This document shows, piece by piece, positions 44,071 through 52,661 of a stretch of DNA of 64,000 bases (within the stretch, counting starts at the first letter, position 1; each line of letters opens with the position of its first letter). The notes below the pieces were generated by a model that made no database searches, was not told the DNA's origin, and saw only the letters and a program-made list of their open reading frames with translations. This DNA is from Gammaproteobacteria bacterium (GTDB lineage Bacteria; Pseudomonadota; Gammaproteobacteria; GRL18). The position numbers and the translations under genes were made by a program. The DNA lies in NCBI GenBank assembly GCA_016744995.1, contig JADGDG010000015.1, positions 1 to 64,000 of the forward strand, in the 5' to 3' direction.

Positions 44071-44622
44071 TTATAAAAGTTTTGTTATAAAATCAGCTAT
44101 TTCAGTGATGTTATTGATATCCAGCATTGGACAGGAGACATTGTCTTGAACTTTTATTCCTGACGGTGTCTGATCTGTTGCTATGGCGATGATATTTGAG
44201 TCATCCGGGAATAAGAGCGGTTTGCCCAGTGCTGGTCGATGGAGTTCAATTTTACTAATAGCCTCATGCTTAAAACCCTCCACCAGTATCAGATCAGTTT
44301 TACTTAGGTCAAGGTGAGGTAATAAGGCAAACAAATCAGGCTCGGTCATCTGTTCCTGTACTGGCTGTTCAACCATTAGTGCCCAGCGTTTTGCTGAGGC
44401 AACCAGCATCTGCTCAGCACCGGCTTTACGCAGTCGGTAACTGTCTTTACCCGGTTTATCAATGTCAAATTTTTCATGGTGGGTGTGTTTTACCATAGCC
44501 ACACGAATATTAGCTTGATTTAGCTCAGGGATTAACTGTTCTAATAGAGTTGTTTTGCCGGTACCACTGAATGCAGCAAAGCCTAATAAGGGGACATCAT
44601 GATAGGTCGTGAGTGAAATCAT
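44071..44622 (-). CDS. mobB: Molybdopterin-guanine dinucleotide adapter protein MobB
   Basis: MobB is a GTP-binding partner of MobA in making the guanine-dinucleotide form of the molybdenum cofactor. The 183-residue product has the P-loop FSGTGKTTLLEQ near residue 18, VKHTHHEKFDIDKPGKDSYR (typical of the family, fragment HHEKFDIDKPGKDS), and LILVEGFKHE. It precedes moeA in a two-gene operon. A direct repeat AAGTTTTGTTATAA sits at its 3' end (about 44063-44095) and creates the last residues, perhaps from a small duplication. It is divergent from nudF with 50 bases between. Confidence 0.94.
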   Translation of the reverse strand: MISLTTYHDVPLLGFAAFSGTGKTTLLEQLIPELNQANIRVAMVKHTHHEKFDIDKPGKDSYRLRKAGAEQMLVASAKRWALMVEQPVQEQMTEPDLFALLPHLDLSKTDLILVEGFKHEAISKIELHRPALGKPLLFPDDSNIIAIATDQTPSGIKVQDNVSCPMLDINNITEIADFITKLL

Positions 44623-44672
44623 GGGAGAATTATATCATAATGCTGGTTTAAGATTTAAGGTGCCAGGTAAAC

Positions 44673-45323
44673 ATGAAGAAGTTAAATTTCTCAGATGTTG
44701 AGATTATTAAAAAAGAAACTGCTTATCATGGTTTTTTCAAGGTAAATCAATATACTCTACAGCATCGTCTGTTTGATGGTGGAAAAACCACAGAGTTGAC
44801 GCGGGAATGTTTTGAGCGGGGGCATGCAGTGGGCGTACTGGCCTATGATCCCTGGATGGATAATGTGGTCTTACTGGAACAATTTCGTATTGGTGCTTAT
44901 GTTTATGAAGAAGAAAAGCACGGAGACAATACTGAAAACTGTGAGAGCCCCTGGTTATTAGAAATCATTGCCGGCATTGTCGAGCCGGGAGAATCTCAGC
45001 TTGAAGTCGCTCATCGTGAAGCAGAAGAAGAAGCCGGTCTGCAATTGCTGGCACTGGAATCAATCGGTAATTGCTACTCCAGCCAGGGTGGCAGCTCTGA
45101 AACCATCCAACTTTACTGTGCCTGTGTAAGAAGTCATGATGCAGGTGGTATTTATGGTCTGGAAGAAGAGGGGGAAGATATTCGAGTGATTGTTATGTCT
45201 TATCAGGAAGCGGTTCAACAACTTAAAGAAGGCCATTTGAATAATGCCAGTGCTATGATTGCTATGCAATGGTTAATGTTGAATCGAGGTGATATTCAGA
45301 TAAAATGGCAGGAATTGAAATAA
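44673..45323 (+). CDS. nudF: ADP-ribose pyrophosphatase, Nudix family
   Basis: Hydrolyses ADP-ribose to AMP and ribose 5-phosphate. The 216-residue product has the Nudix box GIVEPGESQLEVAHREAEEEAGL (fragment REAEEEAGL fits REUXEEXGU). It also has the N-terminal HRLFDGGKT and ECFERGHAVGVLAYDP strands of the NudF group, and the YSSQGGSSE motif after the box, which is specific to ADP-ribose hydrolases. AGGT lies 7 bases before the ATG. No DUF1249 gene follows here; that usual NudF neighbour is found instead beside fliA at 54765. Confidence 0.94.
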   Translation: MKKLNFSDVEIIKKETAYHGFFKVNQYTLQHRLFDGGKTTELTRECFERGHAVGVLAYDPWMDNVVLLEQFRIGAYVYEEEKHGDNTENCESPWLLEIIAGIVEPGESQLEVAHREAEEEAGLQLLALESIGNCYSSQGGSSETIQLYCACVRSHDAGGIYGLEEEGEDIRVIVMSYQEAVQQLKEGHLNNASAMIAMQWLMLNRGDIQIKWQELK

Positions 45324-45344
45324 TCCCTCTGAGTTAGTACTTTA

Positions 45345-45612
45345 TGGCCATAGCGGTATCCCAAGAGTGCTTCTTTCAGGGTGTGATTTATTGGTTGTTC
45401 GAAAATCAAAAGAGGGGGGGCGTTCGGGCAAAGTGCTGAGCCTGTCGATTGCACCCGACACTGGTTCGTCTAACTGGGGACGCTTCTAGCCCGTCCATGG
45501 GTCGCTTGACAGAAAACGTCCGTGTTTTCTGACACCCCAGTTAGACGAACCAGTCTCGCGTACACTCTTCTACCTCAGTTGTCCTCACTTGTGTTGTCCA
45601 AAAGCAAGGAGG
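45345..45612 (-). repeat. R1 dispersed palindromic repeat, copy 2
   Basis: It is the same element as at 6108 in inverse orientation, including the flank that begins with a TTCTTTCAGGGTG-like segment and a shared GTTGTTCGAAAATCAAAAG. The core arms TAACTGGGG...CCCCAGTTA and the inner palindrome are conserved. Confidence 0.85.
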
Positions 45613-45642
45613 GTGTAGACTGTATTGAGCTCCGGATTAAAT

Positions 45643-46305
45643 TTATGGTTCGTTTAGGTTTTTCTTAATATCGTTGTAATCAAAATTGTAAATATTTAGT
45701 TCAGAACCTTGATAAACTAAAGATTCTCTTGAACCAGCCCCTAATGCAAGTTCTTGGAAAGCTCTATGTTCTATTTGAGTTAAACCACCTTCTAGTTTCT
45801 CCATTGGGTGAATGACTGTTAGAGGTGATAGAACTAGAAATTTATGTTTTGATAAAGTATGGATAATGTGTTGTAAAATTTTTTCTGCCGCAACAAAATT
45901 TGAAATTAACGTTCTTGGGTGAGAAAACGGGTTAATAACTTTTGTATTTAATTCTTTTTTTAGTAATTCTGCACTGCTGCCAATAGCAGTAACTATTTTT
46001 TCACCCTTACTATTTTTCTTTATTGCGATGAATGGTTTTTCATCGTAAGTATTTCCAGAAGTTATTTCTGTTGCTTTAATTCTGTTTTCCCAAATTTGAA
46101 TGTAAAAAACTGGGCTTAAATTATTAAATATTTTTTTGAACATGTAATTTTCTTTTTCTCTTAAATCTACCACTATGCGTTTTAGATTATTACCAAATTT
46201 CAGCATATTTTTTTTGTAAGATCGAATTTCTTCAACAAAAGGATCTTCAATTATTTGATATACCTCCCAGCTCTTCTGATGGATATATGTATCCACATGA
46301 TTCAA
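45643..46305 (-). CDS. MreB-like (actin-fold) protein, short
   Basis: From residue 55 the sequence (MFKKIFNNLSPVFYIQIWEN, then VINPFSHPRTLISNFVAAEK, LVLSPLTVIHPMEKLEGGLT and IEHRAFQELALGAGSRES) matches small standalone proteins related to the N-terminal half of MreB. Their function is not known, and full MreB is about 345 residues. The frame is open further upstream and gives a 220-residue product; the 54-residue extension is coding-like but not part of that family. A start at 46143 would give 166 residues. It may be a cassette-type or accessory gene: R1 copy 2 lies just beyond its stop and repeat R2 just before its start. Confidence 0.6.
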   Translation of the reverse strand: MNHVDTYIHQKSWEVYQIIEDPFVEEIRSYKKNMLKFGNNLKRIVVDLREKENYMFKKIFNNLSPVFYIQIWENRIKATEITSGNTYDEKPFIAIKKNSKGEKIVTAIGSSAELLKKELNTKVINPFSHPRTLISNFVAAEKILQHIIHTLSKHKFLVLSPLTVIHPMEKLEGGLTQIEHRAFQELALGAGSRESLVYQGSELNIYNFDYNDIKKNLNEP

Positions 46306-46340
46306 CTAATTCAATAATTTCTTTTTTGGTTTCAGCGTTA

Positions 46341-46431
46341 TTTATAAGTGATTTTATTTTTTTCAGTCAACATTAAATTTATTTGAAAATTTTACCAATT
46401 TTTAACCTTCAAATGATGGCTGTCTTGAATC
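46341..46431. repeat. R2 repeat, copy A (about 90 bp)
   Basis: TTATAAGTGAT, then TTTTTTCAGTCA, GAAAATTTTACCAATTTT and ACCTTCAAATGATGGCTGTC follow in order. The same string with few changes recurs at 50696, and its last part (TTATGGCTGTCTTGAGTCATG) at about 49640. No coding role is evident. Confidence 0.7.
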
Positions 46432-46438
46432 ATTCTTG

Positions 46439-46811
46439 TTAGTCTCCTGCAATATTATAGTTATCACTGCCCCCCATTGCTTTCCAAATATTCATAATTG
46501 ACTCAATATGCTCAAGTGGTGCATCTGGTGAGAACCTTAGCGTTAATTTGCTTTTTAAACTAGAGATATCAACTGAGTGTGAAGTGAGTAAATCTGTATT
46601 ACAGACAAACCTTACTTCTTTTTCATTCCTAAATATCTTTCTCTTGTTAAAGGGGGGTAAGTAAAGAGTGTTTGAGTAATCTACGTAACCAGAATTGAAA
46701 GTGTTTATATCAGCATCATTTGTCCATGATGCTTCTAATATACTTTTGAGCTCGCCATAGGCTATTACAACGCCGACACCTAAGTTATTTTCTGCATATT
46801 TATGCCAAAGT
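46439..46811 (-). pseudogene. DUF2971 protein, C-terminal part cut off by the IS element
   Basis: Read leftward, the frame gives LWHKYAENNLGVGVVIAYGE and continues through NSGYVDYSNTLYLPPF and FRNEKEVRFVCNTDLL, to a stop at 46439. These match the middle and end of DUF2971 proteins, which have a Trp-(S/H)-x-Tyr-Ala-x-(N/H)-(N/H)-x-G motif. The N-terminal part lies at 48249-48713 beyond the insertion, and removing the IS with one target copy restores a continuous frame. The function of DUF2971 is not established; many members are found near phage-defence and mobile genes. Confidence 0.8.
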
Positions 46812-48248
46812 CATAGGTAAGATCTTAAGAAGTTGAAATGAAGCTCAATTGATGATCAAATAGGAGTTACCACACCACTATTATCATTACAAAAAAGCTT
46901 CAAATGAACATTACCATAATCATAAAAAAACTGAAACAAGTCTTAAGCGAAAAGAAATTAAATCGGTTGGGCAAAGAAACAGGATTTACTCAAAGAAAAA
47001 GGAATGTAACGGCATTTCAACTGGTTACCGCCATGATAGGTGCGCTGGGAGAAAAAGACACGCGGTACTTATCCGATATACTCAGGTATTTTAATCACCT
47101 GACCGGACAAAGTGTAAAATACAAACCGTTTCATAATCAGCTCTGCAAAGAGGCATTGGCTGAGTTGATGAAAGCCGTTGCTGACAAGGTTTTTAGTTGC
47201 TGGATAAATGATGTACTACGGTACAACAATCGTCATTTTTCACAGTTTAGCAAAGTGTTGATACAGGATGGCAGTTCCTTTGCTGTTAAAAACAGTTTAA
47301 AAAACATCTGGCCTGGACGATTTACCAAAACAAGTCCAGCAGCGATAGAACTCCATGCAACCATTAACCTGCATAATGGTAGTTTTGAACAGGCAACTAT
47401 TACACCAGATACGTTCTCAGAAAGAGCGGAAATGCCAGTGATTGAAGATTTAAAGGGCTGCTTATTTTTGGCAGACAGAGGCTATTATTCCAGCGAGTTT
47501 ATTCTCAAATTAGATGAAGCTGGCGGTTACTATGTCCTAAGAGCCAAAGGCTTAAAGCGAGCACGGGTTCATCAGGCCATTCAAGGTGATGGCAAGAGGC
47601 TGGTGAATAAAAAACAGCCACAATTATCGGCACTACAGACACGGTTACCTAAAAGGCAACTGGTTGATATGGATATTGAAATTAATGGTGAGTGTGTCAG
47701 GTTGGTCGCAGTATGGAGTCCAAAAGAAAACCGACATACTTATCTGGTCACTAATTTAAACAGGCAAGAATTCAGTACACTGGAAGTGACTCATATTTAT
47801 CGCATGAGATGGCAAGTAGAATTATTGTTCAAAGAGTGTAAATCTCACAACAGTCTGCATGGTTTTAATACAGAAAAAGCCTCGTTGCAGGAATCACTCA
47901 TTTGGGCGAGCCTGATATCAATGACATTAAAGCGATTTATGACGGGTAGCATTGAACAAATGTTCAAAGTAGAGATGTCAACCATGACGGTTTCTAAAAC
48001 GACCATTGTTTGGTGGTATGGTATCCTGGAAGCTATTGTACAAAAACGAAGAAAAGCTTTAGTGAATAGAGTCACTGAAGCTTGTGAATTTTTAAAAGAG
48101 AATGCTTGCCGAGCCCATTCAAAGCGTGACCGGAAGACAGGGATTCATCAATATGGTCTGGAGCCTGCATTTTATGCGGCTCTTTGATAAAGAGCGGGTA
48201 GGTATTTATATGAAATTTAAAGATAAATTCCTTAAGTACCTACCTATG
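46812..48248 (+). mobile_element. IS4-family insertion sequence, 1437 bp
   Basis: The terminal inverted repeats CATAGGTAAGATCTTAAG and CATAGGTAGGTACTTAAG match at 15 of 18 positions. A perfect 10-bp direct repeat ATGCCAAAGT flanks it (46802-46811 and 48249-48258), the expected target duplication. It carries one transposase gene and splits a DUF2971 gene. The exact duplication and intact gene suggest a fairly recent insertion. Confidence 0.92.
46904..48187 (+). CDS. IS4-family DDE transposase
   Basis: Cuts and joins the IS ends. The 427-residue protein has DDE features in order: first Asp in LIQDGSSFAVK (about residue 123), second Asp in FLADRGYYSSEF (about 190), and the IS4-type YREK motif YRMRWQVELLFKECK (about 300), where Tyr, Arg, Glu and Lys have the exact 2-3-6 spacing. 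It seems intact. The ribosome-binding site is weak, as often in IS elements. It lies on the strand opposite to the gene it interrupts. Confidence 0.95.
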   Translation: MNITIIIKKLKQVLSEKKLNRLGKETGFTQRKRNVTAFQLVTAMIGALGEKDTRYLSDILRYFNHLTGQSVKYKPFHNQLCKEALAELMKAVADKVFSCWINDVLRYNNRHFSQFSKVLIQDGSSFAVKNSLKNIWPGRFTKTSPAAIELHATINLHNGSFEQATITPDTFSERAEMPVIEDLKGCLFLADRGYYSSEFILKLDEAGGYYVLRAKGLKRARVHQAIQGDGKRLVNKKQPQLSALQTRLPKRQLVDMDIEINGECVRLVAVWSPKENRHTYLVTNLNRQEFSTLEVTHIYRMRWQVELLFKECKSHNSLHGFNTEKASLQESLIWASLISMTLKRFMTGSIEQMFKVEMSTMTVSKTTIVWWYGILEAIVQKRRKALVNRVTEACEFLKENACRAHSKRDRKTGIHQYGLEPAFYAAL

Positions 48249-48713
48249 ATGCCAAAGTAAGTAGTCGTCATCATGATTATCTAAACTAGTCCAACAAGAA
48301 ACCAGCCAATGCGATCTCATTCTATCTAAATGGTTATCCAAAAATATTGGCAATATATCTTTTTGACACAATATTTTTTGAATTGCATGTTTATAATCTA
48401 AAGGGATTTCACTATCTTGTTTATCCTCAAAATTTTTAGCGCTACTAAAGTAAACTAAATTTTTACTAACAAACCATATGAATTTAGTAGGAGTAAAGTA
48501 TCTGCATATTAAATTGTTGGCACGTGGCTCAGTAAGTTTATCGGATATTCGATCAAGTATAAGCTTGTAAGTATTATCCCAATAAATATTTTCATTTGCA
48601 TTATCATTGGTTAGTGTTTTGTATAGAGTGTTTATTTCGCTCTCAAATTTACTAGTATCAATATGAGCATTATCTTTATTAGGAATGTAGTGATCTGGGG
48701 GTGTAGAGTTCAT
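48249..48713 (-). pseudogene. DUF2971 protein, N-terminal part cut off by the IS element
   Basis: ATG at 48713 opens a frame with YFTPTKFIWFVSKNLVYFSS, AKNFEDKQDSEIPLD and HWLVSCWTSLDNHDDDYLLW. These are the YR(Y/F)-x-LxxxxLxFS-x-xxxFND and SCWS/T motifs of DUF2971. At the target duplication it runs into the IS, giving a false HR tail. The remainder is at 46439-46811. The original protein would have been about 275 residues. An attC-like site in the same orientation lies 25 bases upstream, so it may have arrived as a cassette. Confidence 0.8.
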
Positions 48714-48737
48714 ATGTGAGTTTACTTATGTTTTTAT

Positions 48738-48860
48738 AGCCAACGTTAGCTTAAGTGTTCAGTTGGGCTTCCAGAGAAGTAATTGAAAAGGAAAAACACT
48801 CGTAATACTCCAATAACTAAATAATTGCTAAGCCCAACTGATACACTCCTAACTCTGGCT
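48738..48860 (-). repeat. attC-like site, minus orientation
   Basis: Read on the minus strand, GTGTATCAGTTGGGCTTAGC pairs with GCCCAACTGAACAC. It is followed by TAACGTTGGCT, where GTTGGCT replaces the GTTRRRY core. CTTCTCTGGAAG is shared exactly with the site at 3772, and ATTATT follows the left arm in both. It sits just upstream of the DUF2971 gene in the same orientation, as a cassette boundary would. Confidence 0.6.
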
Positions 48861-49031
48861 AGAGCTAAATTTCTAATCTACTTAGCTGATTGATTTTTTG
48901 TTTCTACCGATGCAAACGCAATAATGGAGGATAAAAATAACATACTTCCATATAGAAGATAAAATATTTTTGTTTTTAAGCTTTTCCCGCTTTATATATT
49001 CTAACCTTATTTGTTAGAACACCTGAAAATT

Positions 49032-49343
49032 TTACTCATCATCAAAATCAAAATAAGTTCCAGGTGCTATATGATCGACTTTTGGTTCACGATCATCTCG
49101 ATTTTTATTGCCTTTTATTGGTATTCCATAAATGAGGCTCTTAAATGGCCAAGGAATCTATGCTCTTGGAAAAATACCTGGTGAATGATCATAAGCAATA
49201 TGTAGAACTATACTTGAACCAAAAATCGGTACGAGCCAAACAAAAAAGATTTGAGCAACACGTTGCTGTTTTCCCAAGTCGTCTTCACTTAGTAAGAAAA
49301 TTGTAGCTAATACATTTAACCAGATTAATATCAACAGCTTAGC
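49032..49343 (-). pseudogene. Small membrane protein remnant with internal stop
   Basis: The minus-strand frame has one membrane segment (KAKLLILIWLNVLATIFLL), then SEDDLGKQQRVAQIFFVWLV and PIFGSSIVLHIAYDHSPGIF. A TAG at 49158-49160 interrupts it before KSLIYGIPIKGNKN and DHIAPGTYFDFDDE. No start codon is present at its left end: a stop codon lies directly upstream in frame. I do not recognise the family. It is read in the same direction as its neighbours and is followed by TTCTAAC-GTTAGAA, a tight palindrome that could be a collapsed attC core. Confidence 0.5.
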
Positions 49344-49659
49344 TTTTACACGTTATGCGTAGCATTACGTATAAATGTCTGTTGAACAATACTGCGTGGA
49401 TTGACTATATACTTATGAATGGAAATTGTTTTTTGACATTCAAACCGCAGAAGGTGATTCATGACACTCAGGCTTCTGTCAGAGTGGGATGAGACCTTAA
49501 TTGAAGCCAAAACTGGGTGGTTTCCATAGTTTAATATACTCTTTTTTTTCATAACAAACAATAATATATCCTTAACCTGTAAGGTTGCTCTTTTTACCAT
49601 TTAACGCCTTTTGTACTGTACACTCATAGAATCTTTGAATTATGGCTGTCTTGAGTCAT
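49344..49659. other. Gene-poor stretch with short dubious frames
   Basis: A minus-strand frame of 84 codons exists, but it has neither a ribosome-binding site nor recognisable features and is not called. The right end includes a piece of R2 (49632-49659) fused directly to R1 copy 3, suggesting a past rearrangement. Confidence 0.4.
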
Positions 49660-49782
49660 GGTCCATGGGTCGCTTGACAGAAAACGTCCGTGTTTTCTGT
49701 CACCCCAGTTAGACGAACCAGTCTTGCGTACACTCTTCTACCTAAGTTGTTCCCACTGGTGTTGTCCAAAAGCAAAGAAAAA
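49660..49782 (-). repeat. R1 dispersed palindromic repeat, copy 3 (half copy)
   Basis: It contains only the half from GTCCATGGGTCGCTTGACAG through the CCCCAGTTAGACGAACCAG arm to GGTGTTGTCCAAAAGCAAAG. The partner arm and outer flank are missing; the break joins an R2 fragment. Orientation is as in copy 2. Confidence 0.8.
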
Positions 49783-49861
49783 GCAAGAGTAAATTTAGTC
49801 AAGTAATAAAGTGTCATACTAAATATCGAAAAAAGATAATCTAAAACTGCAGGTGCTGCCC

Positions 49862-50503
49862 CTAGTTGTTTAAGTTTGGATCTTTAAGAAATTCAGTTGC
49901 TCCCCAATTAGCTTGTAATACCACACCTGTATTGGTTAGCTGATAAAGTGATATTCCTGGGACAAGAGAAATTGCCTCACCAATTTCAGCACCTTTTCCT
50001 GCCAGCTTTATAGTCGCATCACCTGACGCGCTTACTTGAAGGCCCACTGTTGTAAATTGTTTAAAAACGGTCTCATTTGCAAAAATTACAACGCCATTAA
50101 ATGATTTATAGCCCAATCCAGGCCCTGTTCCAGCTCTAATAGCATTCATAAAAATAGGCTTTTTAGTTTTATTATCAAAAACAACACCATAGCCATTGCC
50201 TGCTACATAGATAAGCAGATTGACTATCTGAGCGTCAAAAACACCATAACCATAAGCCTTTTCAATTTCATCTTTGGCTTGTGGATGCTTCATGTATAAA
50301 TGCTCAAGTACTTCTTTTTCCATTGTTAAAATTTTCTGGCGTGTTTTTTTGATGTCCTCTTCTGACAAAGTATCAAAATCATGTCGTTGCTCGGTGATAA
50401 ATTCATCATCTGCAAATACATGTAATTGTAATCCCATGAGAAAAATCATAAAAAGGGATAGACTGGTTAATAAATTATTAGATTTTGTGCGCATAATGTT
50501 CAT
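49862..50503 (-). CDS. SYLF/YSC84-like exported protein
   Basis: The 213-residue product has a signal peptide (residues about 1-32, NNLLTSLSLFMIFLMGLQLH then VFADD). The mature part resembles SYLF (YSC84) lipid-binding domains: LEHLYMKHPQAKDEIEKAYG (the xLYxxxPxAKxxxxKAxGY pattern), YGVFDAQIVNLLIYVAGNGYG, and VIFANETVFKQFTTVGLQVS. The repeated beta-strands with Gly-rich turns are typical. The bacterial role is unclear, perhaps envelope lipid binding. Two adjacent start codons are possible (50503 or 50494). It stands alone between repeats, with no operon partner. Confidence 0.75.
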   Translation of the reverse strand: MNIMRTKSNNLLTSLSLFMIFLMGLQLHVFADDEFITEQRHDFDTLSEEDIKKTRQKILTMEKEVLEHLYMKHPQAKDEIEKAYGYGVFDAQIVNLLIYVAGNGYGVVFDNKTKKPIFMNAIRAGTGPGLGYKSFNGVVIFANETVFKQFTTVGLQVSASGDATIKLAGKGAEIGEAISLVPGISLYQLTNTGVVLQANWGATEFLKDPNLNN

Positions 50504-50695
50504 GTTATTTATTTTTTCTTTAATTTTTGAAGTTAGAAATAGTGTGTTTCATATAAACTGTAGATCTACTTGAGTATTATATGAATGATTTAGCACTGCT
50601 GAATGGACTCCAAACAGACAATCTTTTTCATTATCCACTAAAATAAAACTATTACAGGATAGCCACAATTCACTGTTCTCCTAAAATAAACTTGT
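50504..50695. other. Short gene-free stretch before R2 copy B
   Basis: No gene was found. ACTATTACAGGATAG and CCTAAAATAAA resemble strings upstream of the RAYT fragment at 5850-5910, so this may be a diverged fragment of that leader. Confidence 0.3.
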
Positions 50696-50787
50696 TTATA
50701 AGTGATCTCATTATTTTTTCAGTCAATATTAAATTTATCTGAAAATTTTACCAATTTTAACCTTCAAATTATGGCTGTTTTGAATCA
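50696..50787. repeat. R2 repeat, copy B (about 90 bp)
   Basis: It has the same string as at 46341, with TTTATAAGTGATCTCATTA, CAGTCAATATTAAATTTAT and ACCTTCAAATTATGGCTGT in order. Each copy abuts the 3' side of a minus-strand gene (DUF2971; the small membrane protein to its right). Confidence 0.7.
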
Positions 50788-50798
50788 CTTTTATTGAC

Positions 50799-51185
50799 TC
50801 AAACATTCATATTTATTTGCAAAAGTAAAAAATACAATACAAATATTGATACAGCCCTTAAAGTAACTGAGTAATAATAAGTTGTCATAATATATTTATG
50901 GAATAATTTACCATATCTATAGATTTGATCATATGTAGCACCAACAGTATAAATTAATAATGAAACTGAATACCACAAAAGACACTCACTTGAAAAATTG
51001 AATGCCTTATAGGATGCATAAAGTATCACAACGGAATTTATTATAGTCAAGGGGACTTTAAGTACCGAAATCCCCTCAAGCTGTCGTTTACACTCAATAT
51101 CTTTGTAGATAAAAGGTATAAATATTAGAGCAGCTATAGCTGTAAGGGCATAAAATACTGAAATTAATTTTACTATGATTTCCAT
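50799..51185 (-). CDS. Hypothetical small multispanning membrane protein, 128 aa
   Basis: I do not recognise this protein. Four hydrophobic segments are visible: residues 3-25 (IIVKLISVFYALTAIAALIF), 40-62 (VLKVPLTIINSVVILYASYK), 68-86 (LLWYSVSLLIYTVGATYD) and 100-122 (TTYYYSVTLRAVSIFVLYFL). Little sits outside the membrane. It is a lone minus-strand gene next to an R2 repeat, with AT-rich composition similar to the other accessory genes here. No function is proposed. Confidence 0.6.
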   Translation of the reverse strand: MEIIVKLISVFYALTAIAALIFIPFIYKDIECKRQLEGISVLKVPLTIINSVVILYASYKAFNFSSECLLWYSVSLLIYTVGATYDQIYRYGKLFHKYIMTTYYYSVTLRAVSIFVLYFLLLQINMNV

Positions 51186-51554
51186 TTTTGTATGCTAACA
51201 GTTAAATCTAAAGAAACACGCATATTGGCAATACCCGGCTCCGGATTTTTCAATTGAACTTTCTTGATGATTAAATCAAAAATAACATAGTTTCGATGAG
51301 ATTTGTTCTAATATATGAATTACCTGGTACTAAAATTCCATTATTTGAAAATAAAACTAAAATATCATACAGTAGAAATTGAGTAATTGGCTTTCAATTC
51401 TCTTGTTGCCTGAAGCATGAATTTGGCAATACCCCTAAATTCAGGGCAAAGAAATTTAACCCGTTGGGTAAATAAATCCGTATAGGATTTTCTCTTATTG
51501 AGGTATTGTCATGATACAATTTCAAGTTGAAAATATAAGATAGACAGATGAGTC
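51186..51554. other. Intergenic region, accessory DNA to BASS transporter
   Basis: No gene was found. TTGGCAATACCC occurs twice (about 51222 and 51424), an imperfect direct repeat perhaps marking the edge of an inserted block. The transporter promoter should be near its right end. Confidence 0.35.
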
Positions 51555-52496
51555 ATGCATAGTTACTTCTTACCCATAGGCCTAATATTTGCTTTCCTGT
51601 TCGCCTGGCTTTTTCCTGAGATCGGTCAATGGTTAGGGCCGGAAGTGCTAATTCCCTGGATGGTGGTAATAATTTTTCTTGTCAATGGTTATCAGACTCG
51701 ACTACACCAGATAACCGGGGATGTCAGTTTGATCAAAACAATCATTCTGGCAATATTGATCAATTTGCTAATCAGTCCATTCCTTGGCCTGGCTGTGGTC
51801 TCTCTGCTTCATATTCCCTCAGGGGTAGCTTTGGGATTGGTCGTAATGTCAACAGTACCAGCAACCCTTTCGTCAGGTATTGTTATGACTCAGATTGCTG
51901 GGGGAAGTGGCCCAAAGGCCTTGATATTGACCATATTACTTAACATAATAGGGGTCTTTAGTATTCCTTTTATACTGGAACTGCTCCTGGAACATATGAG
52001 CCTGATTTCACTTTCCCCTTGGCTTTTGTTGCAACAATTACTGTTGATCGTACTTCTGCCGTTTGTTATTGGAATGCTATCCCGATCAATATTTCAACAA
52101 CCGGGCAACCAATGGCTTCTGGCCTACCTTCCATCAACCTGTGTTATCGGTACCGTTTGGCTTTCTATGTCTGCCTCAACAGAGACCCTTGGACAACTCA
52201 ATCTTCCATTGTTGTTATGGATTATTCTGGCCAGCATGAGCATTCATGGAGGCTTGATGCTATTGTGCTGGTTATCTCGTTTACTTCATCCCTCTGAGCG
52301 TGGGGAATGGCTGGCATTACTCTTTACCGCTTCGCAAAAGACTTTACCGGTTGCTGTGGGTGTGCTTACTGCGCTGGAACAACCTGCCGGTCTGGCGCTG
52401 CTGGCATGTATTCTTTTTCATTTCCAGCAATTATTCATTGACTCTATTCTTGCCTCCTGGCTTAAAAAAAGCAGTTTAAAGCATTTCCGGTCATAA
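51555..52496 (+). CDS. Bile acid:sodium symporter family transporter
   Basis: This is a 313-residue inner-membrane protein with about ten hydrophobic segments in the SBF-like (YfeH/PF13593-type) arrangement. The start YFLPIGLIFAFLFAWLFPEIG, the Gly/Pro-rich VMSTVPATLSSGIVMTQIAGG (the characteristic crossing region), and LLFTASQKTLPVAVGVLTAL (conserved SxQKTLP motif) identify the family. Substrates of bacterial members are organic anions; none can be named here. It is transcribed alone, between cassette-like DNA and a dead toxin-antitoxin pair. Confidence 0.88.
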   Translation: MHSYFLPIGLIFAFLFAWLFPEIGQWLGPEVLIPWMVVIIFLVNGYQTRLHQITGDVSLIKTIILAILINLLISPFLGLAVVSLLHIPSGVALGLVVMSTVPATLSSGIVMTQIAGGSGPKALILTILLNIIGVFSIPFILELLLEHMSLISLSPWLLLQQLLLIVLLPFVIGMLSRSIFQQPGNQWLLAYLPSTCVIGTVWLSMSASTETLGQLNLPLLLWIILASMSIHGGLMLLCWLSRLLHPSERGEWLALLFTASQKTLPVAVGVLTALEQPAGLALLACILFHFQQLFIDSILASWLKKSSLKHFRS

Positions 52497-52661
52497 ATAT
52501 AAAATACAGAGCAGTTCTGCATTTCTAGGTGCAATTAATTCAGCGGCAGGTGGGGGAGGTATTTTAATGGTCGGTTTAGGTTAATATGGTCTCTGTGTTT
52601 GATTGGCGACATTTATAATTAACTTACATTTTAATGGCAATATTTGCCACAATTCGAGTAA
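52497..52661. other. Short gene-free stretch before parDE relics
   Basis: Bases 52506-52581 read in one frame as FLGAINSAAGGGGGILMVGL, reminiscent of the Gly-rich segment of TSUP/TauE transporters. It is too short to call and may be a fragment. Confidence 0.25.

Noticed and set aside
49346..49600. Minus-strand frame of 84 codons
   Set aside because: No recognisable features and no start signals; sits in rearranged DNA.
52506..52581. Gly-rich frame resembling a TSUP transporter segment
   Set aside because: Only about 24 codons without a start; could be chance.
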